Positions 9,501 to 17,636 are shown, counted from the first letter of the stretch. The stretch is DNA of 64,000 bases from Wukongibacter sp050859025 (GCF_050859025.1 NZ_CP138200.1:5766001-5830000); one strand, 5' to 3'. Notes: generated from the letters alone by a model not told the origin. Numbers and translations: made by a program.

Positions 9501-9902
9501 AGTAGTAATACTAAATATCAAGAAGAAGCCTGGGAGTTTATTAAATTTCTCCTTTCTGAGGAAGTTCAAAGCTATGAAAAGCTTTTTGGTATTCCAATAA
9601 ATAAAAGTGCACGACAAAATAAGCTTGAGTATGAATTTAAAGATGCTAAGGGTCAAATGGATAAATTTGGTGATCTCTATGGATATAATGTTACATCACC
9701 AGAAAAGTATTTAAATCAGATAAAAAACAATATTGAAAAACTAAATGAAATTGCTCCTAAGTTGAATAATTGCAATACTTATGATATCCAAATTCAAAGA
9801 ATTTTAAATGAAGAAACAAAAAAATTCTTTGACGGTAATAAATCAGCTGAAGAAACATCACAACTTATCCAGCGAAAAGTTGAGATGTATTTAAATGAAT
9901 AA
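6558..9902 (+). CDS. BlaR1/M56 peptidase fused to a propeller-like region and an ABC solute-binding domain
   Basis: One uninterrupted 1114-residue frame joins modules normally found apart. Residues 1-390 are a BlaR1-type membrane protease: TM segments at about 7-27, 41-56, 165-187 and 369-388, with zinc motif HELAH at 265-269 and the ETACD motif at about 306-310. Residues about 395-680 are repetitive beta-rich sequence with NNLYV/GDIYIL-like blades, resembling a beta-propeller. Residues about 680-1114 match a family-1 extracellular solute-binding protein (LTISVDYLNPTLEYAINKF, GKSPDIIQIDS, EEAWEFIKFLLS). By inference the outer binding protein both senses a ligand and feeds the two downstream permeases, and the inner protease relieves the BlaI-type repressor. 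No frameshift or fusion scar is visible. Confidence 0.88.
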   Translation: MTLSSIFYTILTMSFMGSITALVILFFKKIFKKSISPNWHYFIWIILLVRLIIPYVPESSFSIFNFFNNYNQDTLRIQSPVIHDKNYNDINLGNISTEINLTNVAPIKTISIKEENIQDNSSTNSPTLNQFLNEGSINLLDMIRAQNNYLPFRYQVASEENNMGPYYILGLIWVVGVFVSGTYIVWLQVSYKLKIRNLHHCTNENILSNYYNCKSQMKIRKEIPLILDSHIKTPSLIGIFNPKILISPDYINLLSDNELRFVFMHELAHYKRKDISIRWILILLQVLHWFNPVLWFAFYKIRQDCETACDYYVLSCIKPHEYKEYGSTMIKMLDIFSGYNYIPGATGMLNRKKFIFERVRNIINFKKNYIVWSLFGVALFAVLTVFLLTNGKEPPKEVVKIKYSGEEISEELGINSTRNVQSISNNQLIVQDKENNQFIIMNNDGSKKRIIDCKGFSKDTKGIFTVDSKNNLYVLSVASTLKIDVYDLMGKKNGEIELKDADIAKTDYIYNWDLEVDSKGDIYILIPDNNIQVFNLNGSKIKTINRNGCVFIELDEKDNLYVGGYIKNDYIEKLNPLNDNILWKIEDNNKLVFMKYAAYSRHSKSLYVANSDKVVKIDSDGKSINPVLHIDSVVQNYKSFILQNITLDSNENIYFNGLNRTNYESLIYKINNKKYNISSKDIKTLTISVDYLNPTLEYAINKFENEYPDIVINVEDYNAVSWIKTNMTYEESIQAKNEGFQLKYDFIQKLNTQMLTGKSPDIIQIDSMPYKKYADMNMLLDFNELMENDPSFDKSPYYTNIFDAMEYNNKLYTIPLTVNYLAFMTNTAFLKEYSIEFDDNSWTWNDFLDISKEVMMDTNKDGKNDMYSLPTIVPQDIFNDLINSSIKNFVDYKNKKAYFTSKEFIELLKMCKAMSSKVLMNPEITESESQNGGFVFLPYSISDFPMFYGNWLLNTDEVSFYRYPTSNKEIYSFSPNNMYGISSNTKYQEEAWEFIKFLLSEEVQSYEKLFGIPINKSARQNKLEYEFKDAKGQMDKFGDLYGYNVTSPEKYLNQIKNNIEKLNEIAPKLNNCNTYDIQIQRILNEETKKFFDGNKSAEETSQLIQRKVEMYLNE

Positions 9903-9920
9903 TGAAGGAGTAACTAATTA

Positions 9921-10784
9921 ATGAAATCTAAGTTAAGCAGAAGATCTACATTATTTATTTTTCTGTTTCCAAGCTTGGCAGGCTTTTTTCTATTTTATAT
10001 AATACCGTTTTTAGGTTGTGGATGGTATTCCTTATTAGACCGATGCATAGATGGGAGTTTTGTTGGATTAAAAAACTATATAAACTTATTGTCAAATAAA
10101 TTATTTCTAATGGCTGCAGCCAATACAGTCTATTTTGCTTTATTGGCTGTACCATTTACAATGCTCTTGGGACTACTTCTTGCTACTCTAATTAATAAAA
10201 ACATTAGAGGTAGAAATATTTTTAGGTCTACATTTATAGCTCCAATGATCATTCCTACAGCATCTGTTGTGCTTATATGGAATATTCTCTTTCACAATAA
10301 TGGCACATTAAATGGATTTCTGACTTCCTTAGGATTTTTACCAGTAAATTGGCTCAATTCAAGTAAAGCTAGATTAGTTATGATTCTACTCTATGCTTGG
10401 AAGAACATCGGCTATTGTATGGTTATATTTTTGGGGGGTCTTTTGAAAATCCCTAATGAATATTATGAAGCAGCAGATATTGAAGGGGCCGGAGCTTTCA
10501 AAAAATTCATATATATTACAGTTCCATATCTAACTCCTATTTCATTCTTCATATTTGTTTTATCAATAATAAATTCATTTAAGATATTCAGAGAAGTATA
10601 TCTACTTGCGGGTCCTTACCCCCACGAGAGCATTTACACAATGCAGCATTATATGAATAATGTATTTATCTCACTTGATTATCAAAAGCTAAGTGCTGCT
10701 GCATATATAATAGCCACAGCCTTAGGTCTTTTAATATATGTATTATTTATATTTGAAAATAAATTTAGTAATTCTCTAAAATAA
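9921..10784 (+). CDS. ABC transporter permease, MalF/UgpA type
   Basis: A 287-residue permease with six predicted TM segments. The cytoplasmic EAA loop EAADIEGAGAFKKFIYITVP (about residues 182-201) is the site that contacts an ATPase. It begins 18 bases after the solute-binding fusion, in the same operon, with a GAAGGAG ribosome binding site. It should form the membrane pore together with the next gene. No ATPase gene follows, so a shared MsiK-like ATPase elsewhere in the genome is presumed. Confidence 0.92.
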   Translation: MKSKLSRRSTLFIFLFPSLAGFFLFYIIPFLGCGWYSLLDRCIDGSFVGLKNYINLLSNKLFLMAAANTVYFALLAVPFTMLLGLLLATLINKNIRGRNIFRSTFIAPMIIPTASVVLIWNILFHNNGTLNGFLTSLGFLPVNWLNSSKARLVMILLYAWKNIGYCMVIFLGGLLKIPNEYYEAADIEGAGAFKKFIYITVPYLTPISFFIFVLSIINSFKIFREVYLLAGPYPHESIYTMQHYMNNVFISLDYQKLSAAAYIIATALGLLIYVLFIFENKFSNSLK

Positions 10785-10803
10785 TAAAAAAGGAAGTGCC
10801 TTT

Positions 10804-11697
10804 ATGCTTCTAAATGCTAACAAATCGACAATAAGGAAATTTAAAAAAAATCTTCTATTTTATATTTTATTGATTTTGATGTCATTATTCTTTATATATC
10901 CCATAATTTCAATTTTTGTCAATTCATTTATGGGGCCAGAAGAAATATCAGACAGCTATTCTTTCCTTACAAACATAAACACTAATCAAAGCAACGATAA
11001 GTATATGAAAATCAAGTTAATTCCAGATATGTTCAATCTTACTCAATATATAAATATACTATTTAGGCAATCTTTCTTTTTAAGAATGTTTTGGAATTCC
11101 ACTGGAATTGTTGGTGCCATAATAGTTGGTCAATTAATTGTTTCATCTACAGCAGCATATGTCTTTTGTAAGGTTTCATTTAAGGGACAGGACAAATTAT
11201 TTTTTCTTTATATAATTACAATGATGATGCCTTTTCAGGTTACACTGGTTCCCAATTATCTAGTAGTGGATAGATTAGGAATTACAAATACATACACTGC
11301 ATTAATCTTACCAGCAATTTTTGCCCCCTTTGGTGTCTTCTTAATGAAACAGTTTATGAACTATATTCCCAAAGAATGTATTGAAGCTGCTAGTGTAGAC
11401 GGGGCAGGATATTTTCAAACTTTTATCCATATAGTTTTACCTATGTTAAAGCCTGCAATTGCCTCACTTATTATTCTTTTATTTATTGATTACTGGAATA
11501 TGGTTGAACAGCCATTATTATTCATAGATGATGCTGTTAAAAGACCTTTATCTACATATTTATCAATAATTGGAAAAAAGGATCTTCATTATGCCTTCGC
11601 TGCCTCAACTATATACATGCTTCCTCCCCTATTAATGTTTCTATACTGGGAATACTATCTTGTTGAAGGAATACAGCTTAATTCGGGATTAAAATAG
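10804..11697 (+). CDS. ABC transporter permease, MalG/UgpE type
   Basis: A 297-residue partner permease with about six TM segments and the EAA loop EAASVDGAGYFQTFIHIVLP (about residues 197-216). The 70 residues after the first TM form an extended outer loop. It sits 19 bases behind the first permease, with an AGGAAG ribosome binding site. An imperfect terminator follows the stop, ending the BlaI-regulated transport operon. Confidence 0.92.
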   Translation: MLLNANKSTIRKFKKNLLFYILLILMSLFFIYPIISIFVNSFMGPEEISDSYSFLTNINTNQSNDKYMKIKLIPDMFNLTQYINILFRQSFFLRMFWNSTGIVGAIIVGQLIVSSTAAYVFCKVSFKGQDKLFFLYIITMMMPFQVTLVPNYLVVDRLGITNTYTALILPAIFAPFGVFLMKQFMNYIPKECIEAASVDGAGYFQTFIHIVLPMLKPAIASLIILLFIDYWNMVEQPLLFIDDAVKRPLSTYLSIIGKKDLHYAFAASTIYMLPPLLMFLYWEYYLVEGIQLNSGLK

Positions 11698-11702
11698 TTG
11701 AC

Positions 11703-11742
11703 AAAAGCGCCATAGACACTTTTAGATACTGGCTTTTATTTT
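11703..11742 (+). terminator. Imperfect terminator after ABC permease
   Basis: AAAAG and GCCA arms pair with TGGC and CTTTT across a roughly 20-nt loop. A T-rich tract follows. Confidence 0.5.
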
Positions 11743-11758
11743 TTAGATTCTAAAGTGA

Positions 11759-11779
11759 AAAACATTATGGTAATGTTTT
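11759..11779. promoter_or_regulatory. Palindrome upstream of the HlyD-like gene
   Basis: AAAACATTA-TGG-TAATGTTTT is a perfect 9-bp inverted repeat with a 3-bp spacer, 50 bp upstream of the adaptor gene. It may be an operator or a small hairpin. It is unlike the BlaI dyads at 6086-6125. Confidence 0.4.
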
Positions 11780-11830
11780 AATAGTGTAAATATTAATTTT
11801 AAATTTAAAGCTTATTTTAAGAGGTGACTT

Positions 11831-13108
11831 ATGGATGGTTATAGTAATATAAATAATGAAAAAAAACAAAAAATATTCAAAAGAGTTATTGTAATTTTTT
11901 TTAGCACAATGCTTATTCTCACATTTTTCTCAAAAACTATTCAAAACCTTTCTCTTCCAACGGTAATTTTGTCTCAACCTCATTCTGGTGTTTTAACTTA
12001 CGAAATAACTGGATTTGGTAATATTGTTCCAAAGGAAGTCATTAAACTATATCCTAGTTCAACAAAAAAAGTTAAAGACATAAATGTTGAGGTTGGAGAA
12101 AAGGTTAAAAAGGGTCAGATTATTGCAATTCTCCATAACGAAGTTTCTAATCCTAAATTGACAGAAGAAAAAATAAAATTGAAGGCACTAGAAACAAACT
12201 TAGAAAAAACATTATTAAATACTAAAAATACTGAAATAGAAAATCTAGAACTAGAAGTAGCAAAAGCTATGAAAAAACTCGAAAACCTGCAACGGAATTT
12301 TGACCAAAAGAAACAGTTGGTAGAATTAGGTGCAGAAGCTACTGATAATTTAAATGAAGCTCAATATGATTTAGAAATAGCAGAGGAGGAATGCAAACAA
12401 AAAAAGTTAAAACTTAAGACAGCAAAAGAAAATCAGCAAATTTCTCTAAATAGACAAAAAAAGGAGATTGAATCCCTAAAATATGATATTCAAACTCAAC
12501 AATTAAAAATAAACCAGCTAAAAGAAGAGGAGCTGCTTATTTCTCCCTATGACGGTATTGTAAAAGAAATCTATTATCAAAATAGTGATCTGGCTTTTTA
12601 TGATAAACCTTTATGTCTAATTGTCAATCCCAAGAAAGGATTCGTTTTTTCTGCTAATATTGAAAATGATAATGAAAATATAGTCTCAGTTGGAGATTCA
12701 ATATCAATTATTCTTAAATATAAAAATAAAACTATGGATAAGACAATTGAAAAAATTATTACTAAAGATAACTGTAAAAAGCTTATTAGCGAGATTGATG
12801 AAGTAGATTTCTTTGGTGGAGAAAAATATAAATATCGTATAATCAAAAAATCCAAACCCTTTGATACCCTAATTCCAAGTACTGCACTTGGTAAAGATAA
12901 TAGCGGGAATTTCATATTTTTAATAAATGAAAGAGAAGGTGCATTGGGAAAAGAGTATTATGTTAAAAAAGAGTACGTTGTAATTGGTGACAATGATGAT
13001 CAAAACACTGTAATTTTAAAAGGGCTAGATAATAGAACCTGTATTATATATGACTTTAGCAAGCCTATATATGAAGATTGTAGGGTCAGACCTACTCAAA
13101 GGAAGTGA
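11831..13108 (+). CDS. HlyD/MacA-like periplasmic adaptor (membrane fusion protein)
   Basis: 425 residues. One N-terminal TM segment (about 20-38) is followed by a split biotinyl-lipoyl-like domain (VKDINVEVGEKVKKGQIIA, about 76-94, rejoining at about 235). A long coiled coil rich in K/E/L/Q fills about 110-232, and beta-barrel strands follow. This is the MacA/HlyD layout for adaptors of efflux or secretion pumps; in Gram-positives such proteins pair with MacB-type ABC transporters. An AAGAGGTGA ribosome binding site supports the start. The stop overlaps the region just before the next gene, so the two are coupled. Confidence 0.85.
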   Translation: MDGYSNINNEKKQKIFKRVIVIFFSTMLILTFFSKTIQNLSLPTVILSQPHSGVLTYEITGFGNIVPKEVIKLYPSSTKKVKDINVEVGEKVKKGQIIAILHNEVSNPKLTEEKIKLKALETNLEKTLLNTKNTEIENLELEVAKAMKKLENLQRNFDQKKQLVELGAEATDNLNEAQYDLEIAEEECKQKKLKLKTAKENQQISLNRQKKEIESLKYDIQTQQLKINQLKEEELLISPYDGIVKEIYYQNSDLAFYDKPLCLIVNPKKGFVFSANIENDNENIVSVGDSISIILKYKNKTMDKTIEKIITKDNCKKLISEIDEVDFFGGEKYKYRIIKKSKPFDTLIPSTALGKDNSGNFIFLINEREGALGKEYYVKKEYVVIGDNDDQNTVILKGLDNRTCIIYDFSKPIYEDCRVRPTQRK

Positions 13109-13113
13109 GTAAA

Positions 13114-14463
13114 ATGCACTATGCGAAGATTTGGAAGCTTCTTCAGGCCTCCGGTATATTTATTTTAATTTTTTGCATTTTTTTAATTGAAGGAATAGAT
13201 GAAAATACTATAGAGGCGCTGGGTACAATTAGTTCCAAAAGAATATCTATTGAAGCTAAAGAAAATTTTATAAACAATAGAGAACCTGGATTTAATGAAA
13301 AAGAAATTTATCAGCTTAAAAATAATTCGAAAAATAATCTTTGTTCATTCGTCTTGCCCTTCGAAGCAAATATAAAAACTAGTTCAAATAATATATTAAT
13401 TAAAGCTTTGGCCGTTAATTCCTCCTATGAAAACTTTGCAAACATTAATATCATAAATGGAAGTTTTTTATCTGAAAAAGGTGAAAAAAACAAAGAACGA
13501 AATTTGATAATAGAAGAAACTACGGCATTAAAGCTATTTAAAAGTACCGATGTTGTAGGTATGAATCTCGAATTAATGAATGAGGATTTTAGAATTGTTG
13601 GCATTTACAAAAGTAAAACTTCCTTTTTACATAGATTAGTCAGAAAAAAAGAGCCTAAAATTTATATTACACTCAAGGCATTTTTTTCACTAAATAAAGA
13701 TATAACCATTCCATGTTTTCAAATAACAACTTCAAATGAAGATGGATCAATTCAAAATAAAAAAGATGTTGTCAATTTGCTTGAAAATATAGGAAAATCA
13801 TCAGCCAATTATAAGATAGTTGATTATAGAAATCTTCTACAACAAGCTCTTCAAACTAATCAGTTGATTACTTTTATATTTGGCATACTAATTATTATTG
13901 GCATTATTAGGCTTCAAGTAAGAATGGTCAAAGAAATGTATTTAACAATAGAGAAAAATTATAGCTTACAATATTTTTATGAAGCTATAAAATCAAGTAA
14001 AAAAATTCTCGTTTATTTAACTTTTAAATTATTGTTTTTGGCTTTTTCTATATACTTAGTTATTCAAGTGGTAAAATTTGACTTATATATATATTATACA
14101 AATAATAATCTCATTAAATGCTATTTTGATTTTATTTCAAATACTTTTTTTGAAATAGGTGCTTCAAAATTAGTATTAGATTGCCTGATTCATTTTTCAA
14201 TGCTAATTATTTCTTTTGTATTTACCTTAGGTATACCCTTAGGAGTTATTCTTTTATTATCAAGCTTCTATTTCTTAAAATATACACATTTTTCCTTAGA
14301 TAAAGCACTTTTATTTTTTAGTATAACATACATTTTATCACTACTAATTGCTAGTATAATTATTAAAATAATTAATCTTCCACTAATAATGAATACAAAA
14401 TCAATAACAATTATATATATTTTTATATTTTTAAAAAATACACTGGTATTAGACAAAATATAA
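13114..14463 (+). CDS. MacB-like membrane protein (periplasmic core plus C-terminal TM helices)
   Basis: About 449 residues from the ATG at 13114, chosen because AAGGAAGTGAG lies 8 bases upstream; an earlier GTG overlaps that site. There is one TM segment at about 10-26. An outer domain with MacB periplasmic-core features follows (INGSFLSEKGEKN, VVGMNLELMNEDFRIVGIYK), and then about five TM segments from residue 250 onward. True MacB/FtsX permeases normally have three C-terminal TM helices and a partner or fused ATPase. No ATPase is encoded nearby. It probably forms a complex with the adjacent HlyD-like adaptor. A divergent relative is possible. Confidence 0.65.
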   Translation: MHYAKIWKLLQASGIFILIFCIFLIEGIDENTIEALGTISSKRISIEAKENFINNREPGFNEKEIYQLKNNSKNNLCSFVLPFEANIKTSSNNILIKALAVNSSYENFANINIINGSFLSEKGEKNKERNLIIEETTALKLFKSTDVVGMNLELMNEDFRIVGIYKSKTSFLHRLVRKKEPKIYITLKAFFSLNKDITIPCFQITTSNEDGSIQNKKDVVNLLENIGKSSANYKIVDYRNLLQQALQTNQLITFIFGILIIIGIIRLQVRMVKEMYLTIEKNYSLQYFYEAIKSSKKILVYLTFKLLFLAFSIYLVIQVVKFDLYIYYTNNNLIKCYFDFISNTFFEIGASKLVLDCLIHFSMLIISFVFTLGIPLGVILLLSSFYFLKYTHFSLDKALLFFSITYILSLLIASIIIKIINLPLIMNTKSITIIYIFIFLKNTLVLDKI

Positions 14464-14498
14464 ACTTTCTGGTAGAGAAGTCAGATATAATATACAAT

Positions 14499-14678
14499 AT
14501 GAATAAGAAAATCGAAGAAAGGTCAAATAAAATATCAAGTGCTATTTTATCAATATCCAATGAGACAGAAGAAAATTCAGCAGTATTGGAACAGGTAACA
14601 GCTAGTGTAGAAAATCAGAATAAGAATATAAAAGATTTAGTAAGCTCAGTCAATTGGGTAAACAGATTAAAGAATTAA
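14499..14678 (+). pseudogene. Methyl-accepting chemotaxis protein remnant
   Basis: A 59-residue frame carries the helical C-terminal signature of an MCP signalling domain: NETEENSAVLEQVTASVENQ has the S/A-V-E-x-Q pattern next to methylation-type glutamates. The remainder of the receptor is absent, and no ribosome binding site precedes it. This is a decayed 3' fragment. DNA from 14679 to 14925 shows no gene. Confidence 0.65.
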
Positions 14679-14925
14679 CCAATAGAATTAATACAAATTA
14701 GTATTAAGACCTATATGATATTAGAGATATTGAAAGCAAAAACATATACTAAAAAAACAAGTGGAAAAGCACGTGAGCTAAGGCTCAGGCCCATTTTAAA
14801 CTTTATTTCTCTATTTCAAAATCGAAATTCTTATTTCTAAACACGCAATTCAAATAATAATTTTAATACTTCTATGTATTTCAATTAAATCCTTTTTATA
14901 ACTCATTTATTATATTCAATTTTAT

Positions 14926-15147
14926 AATATGTGAAGGTTTACTGGGCAAGGGATATATTACTAACAAAAACAGACATATTGTTCCTAGGGTAAAACTTAT
15001 TTATCATTTACATACATATTTGTTTATATTCCATTTGTGATAATTATTCTTTCCTATTGCCACTAATATTTCGATAATTCAACTTTTCAATACTAAACCT
15101 TTTAGTTCCTAACTTGATGTGGCAAACAGAGCGTCCCCTTACCTTAT
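14926..15147. repeat. IS-end remnant, copy B, overlapping a lipoprotein gene end
   Basis: It is nearly identical to 5831-6056. Its coding tail (minus strand) is fused in frame to the lipoprotein gene upstream, so the last ~33 codons of that lipoprotein come from the repeat. The homology stops sharply at about 15147, just inside the lipoprotein gene. This is the signature of an insertion or recombination junction. Confidence 0.65.
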
Positions 15148-15724
15148 TGGCTTTTGGTATTTTATCTGAATCTTCTTCCATGATTTCTTTTCCATTTTCA
15201 TCTATAGGCATAACACTATCTACATCATGTCCCGATATTTCTTCATTTCCTCCTGTAAAATCTTCTGATTTATTATTATTTTCAATTTCTGACAGCTCAT
15301 ATTTACGAGTAAACTCTTTACCATCTGATGTTATGCCAACAGTATCATAAATAGACTTACCATCATTCTGTGATATAGGTATTCTCTCAAAATCAACCTT
15401 TATACCACCTTCTTTTTTAATTGATATTACGTTGATTTGAAGTGGATAACTCTCCCTAATCTCACCATCATACGTCACAGTTATTTCATCACCTACATTA
15501 AATTTCTTAGCATCTTCATTATCAGCAAAATAAACTATTACTTTATCTCCAGATTTTCTTATTTCTTCCCCTTCGTTTGGTGCAACGATTGTACTTAAGC
15601 CGTCAATGGAAGTGATTATGCTCTTAAAACTATAAGTAACTTCAGTGGCGTCAGTAGTTGCACATCCTACAAGAGATACCATCAATAACATTATCATTAA
15701 TAAGCTCATCATATTTTTTTTCAT
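15044..15724 (-). CDS. Lipoprotein with a repeat-derived C-terminus
   Basis: 226 residues. The N-terminal lipoprotein signal MMSLLMIMLLMVSLVGC has a lipobox LVGC at about residue 21, and the start has an AAAGGAGG ribosome binding site. The mature domain (about 30-190) is unrecognised, mostly beta and acidic. From about residue 192 (ANKVRGRSVCHIKLGTKRF...) the sequence is supplied by the repeat at 14926-15147, which also occurs at 5831-6056. The native C-terminus has therefore been replaced. It lies 48 bases behind a sigma-factor gene and is probably in the same operon. Whether the chimera is functional is unclear. Confidence 0.7.
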   Translation of the reverse strand: MKKNMMSLLMIMLLMVSLVGCATTDATEVTYSFKSIITSIDGLSTIVAPNEGEEIRKSGDKVIVYFADNEDAKKFNVGDEITVTYDGEIRESYPLQINVISIKKEGGIKVDFERIPISQNDGKSIYDTVGITSDGKEFTRKYELSEIENNNKSEDFTGGNEEISGHDVDSVMPIDENGKEIMEEDSDKIPKANKVRGRSVCHIKLGTKRFSIEKLNYRNISGNRKE

Positions 15725-15772
15725 TTTATATTCCTCCTTTTACTTATCTATTATTTAGATGGTACTATTGAG

Positions 15773-16513
15773 CTAGTTTGTTGGTATTTTTTCGGATTTT
15801 TTAAAAAATATTATGAGAGATATTATAGATACAGCAAAAAATATACTTGTTATAATTAAATCACTACCTATTTCTGAAGTAACAGGTTTAACTTCAGGTA
15901 GTTCCATCTCTGGAATATTCATACTTAGACTATTATAATAATTTAACATTTTATACCCAAAAGTTGTTCCTGAAACTAGGACAAGTGCAGATAATACTGT
16001 AAGTGACATTCTTAATTTCTTAATAGATGTGTTATATATCCATTGTATTGTTCCCATAGGTTTATTAAGCATCTTAGCGATTTCTTTATGGCTTAATCCA
16101 CCTAACACTTTTAGAGTAATGACATTTTTCTGTTTATCGTTTAGTGTTTTAATTAAATCATAATAGTTTTCCATATCAGTAAATTCGTCAATACTACTTC
16201 TATGCTCTTTTATTTCAGAAATATCATTTATATCTATTGTTGTTTTTTCTTTCCTTAGAAGCTGTAAAGCTTCATTTTTTGTAACCTTATATATCCAAGT
16301 CAATTCATTCGAGGTAGGAAACTTCTCATAGGGTAACCTATATAGTTTTACCATAACATTTTGAACCACATCGTAGCTTCTACTTTCATCTTTTACAATT
16401 GTAAATGCAACACCATACATTGTTCTAAAATGATGCTTGTACATAAGTTCAAAGCCTTTTGGGTCTTTGTTTTTCATTAAATCAAAAATATATTCATTTT
16501 TTATATCTTTCAT
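15773..16513 (-). CDS. ECF-type sigma factor with C-terminal membrane extension
   Basis: 246 residues. Sigma-70 region 2 (residues about 15-85, with YDVVQNVMVKLYR) and region 4 (about 110-165, LGGLSHKEIAKMLNKPMGTIQ) are clear. After residue 170 comes a TM helix (LTVLSALVLVSGTTFGY), a roughly 30-residue linker, and a second TM helix (about 220-238) ending in lysines. ECF sigma factors usually stop at about 165-190 residues. Tethering to the membrane may replace a separate anti-sigma factor; that is inference. The AGGAGTG ribosome binding site fits the start. The lipoprotein gene follows. Confidence 0.85.
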   Translation of the reverse strand: MKDIKNEYIFDLMKNKDPKGFELMYKHHFRTMYGVAFTIVKDESRSYDVVQNVMVKLYRLPYEKFPTSNELTWIYKVTKNEALQLLRKEKTTIDINDISEIKEHRSSIDEFTDMENYYDLIKTLNDKQKNVITLKVLGGLSHKEIAKMLNKPMGTIQWIYNTSIKKLRMSLTVLSALVLVSGTTFGYKMLNYYNSLSMNIPEMELPEVKPVTSEIGSDLIITSIFFAVSIISLIIFFKKSEKIPTN

Positions 16514-16853
16514 TATCTATACACTCCTAAAATTTATCTTTCTATTTAGATGCAAAATCAAACTATATTTATTGGCTTTTTATAAATTTTTAGACTTTAT
16601 ATTTATTGTAAAAGTTCCCAATTTCTATTTTTACATGCTTACGATATCCCAAATGTAGAGTGGTTCTGTTAAGCTAAACATAAGATATATAAAGAGCCTA
16701 GCAGGATATGTCAAGGTTCAGGCTAAACTTTAAACTTAAAAATAACGTTATTTTTGAATTAATCAATGTCTCGATTTGTTTACAAACTTCCTTAATTCCT
16801 GTCCAGTTTTAAAGATTTATTTATCTGATATACTTACTCACTGCACATAAAAA
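16514..16853. other. Non-coding spacer upstream of the sigma gene
   Basis: AT-rich DNA with no supported gene. It should hold the promoter of the sigma-lipoprotein operon, but I cannot assign convincing -35 and -10 boxes. Confidence 0.4.
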
Positions 16854-16878
16854 AACAGGTCAAAATCAATGACCTGTT
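16854..16878 (-). terminator. Hairpin terminator (minus strand)
   Basis: Perfect 9-bp arms AACAGGTCA / TGACCTGTT with a 7-nt loop. On the minus strand a run of seven T follows. It sits at the edge of an IS-end remnant. Confidence 0.65.
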
Positions 16879-16913
16879 ACATCATAATCTATTATTATAT
16901 GAAATTCTTCTCG

Positions 16914-17110
16914 ATAATATGTCCTATTTTACTGGGAAAGGGACATATTACTAACAAAAACGGACATATTGGTCCTGAGGTAGATTTTATTTATCGTATA
17001 TAAAATATTTATTTAGATCTAATTTGTGATGATTCTTCATCTATAACAACAATGATATATTCTTAATCCAGCTTTTCGGCACTAACACTTTTATTCTTAA
17101 TAATGTAACC
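16914..17110. repeat. IS-end remnant, copy C
   Basis: It shares with copies A and B the TACTGGGAAAGGGACATATT block, a second GGACATATT box 22 bp further on, and a diverged gene tail (minus strand, SVSAEKLD-like, now interrupted by a stop). AATATGTCC and GGACATATT form 9-bp inverted arms around the TACTGGGAAAG loop. DNA from 17111 to 17343 is AT-rich with no gene. Confidence 0.55.
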
Positions 17111-17370
17111 CAATAGTTTATTTTTATTTAAAAATTTAGCTTCATTTGAGTTGCATTTGAGTTACATTTGTACTATTATTATATTAACAAATGTCAAATG
17201 AAATTTTTTAATTGTTAAACAGTACTAATGTTTCGATTGAAATTTTCAATTTGTTTATTTGTTTAAGAGTAACTATATTATTTAACGTATAAGATTCTGT
17301 TAAGATTCTTATAATACACTTATAAAGAAGTTGAGAAATATGTGGGCGCTCTGCTAAGCGCCCCGTAAGG

Positions 17371-17481
17371 TTACATTTCAAAAAACCTTAAGATGAGATT
17401 TGCAATTAAGGCTACTATGATGCTACCCCAAATAGCTTTTAGTAGTCTTAATGCTTTTTTGAAAATTATATGTAATCTCAT
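17371..17481 (-). CDS. 36-residue hydrophobic/basic peptide (possible membrane toxin)
   Basis: An ATG with a near-perfect GAGGAGGTG ribosome binding site encodes a peptide with a basic amphipathic N-terminus (MRLHIIFKKALRLLKAIW) and a hydrophobic C-terminal helix (about residues 19-32). Size, charge and the strong ribosome binding site are typical of type I toxin peptides in Firmicutes. A GC-rich hairpin (GGGCGCT / AGCGCCC, 17344-17361) lies just downstream. An XRE operator copy lies about 155 bp upstream. Toxicity is inference; a small regulatory membrane peptide is equally possible. Confidence 0.5.
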   Translation of the reverse strand: MRLHIIFKKALRLLKAIWGSIIVALIANLILRFFEM

Positions 17482-17636
17482 TTTTTCACCTCCTCAAAGA
17501 TACCAACCATTATATTGATTAGTATTTTCAAGAAGACGAATTTAGCTTATATTATTCATACTCTCTCTTTTCTTATATCTATTCCATCTAAATACTTTAC
17601 TATTTTTTTAACTACTACTGTATATCCACTACTCAT

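Noticed and set aside
15114..15350. Plus-strand ORF opposite the lipoprotein gene
   Set aside because: It is the antisense shadow of a well-supported coding frame with a lipobox and ribosome binding site.
16437..16658. Plus-strand ORF over the sigma gene start
   Set aside because: No ribosome binding site, overlaps strong minus-strand coding and has a hydrophobic composition typical of AT-rich antisense frames.
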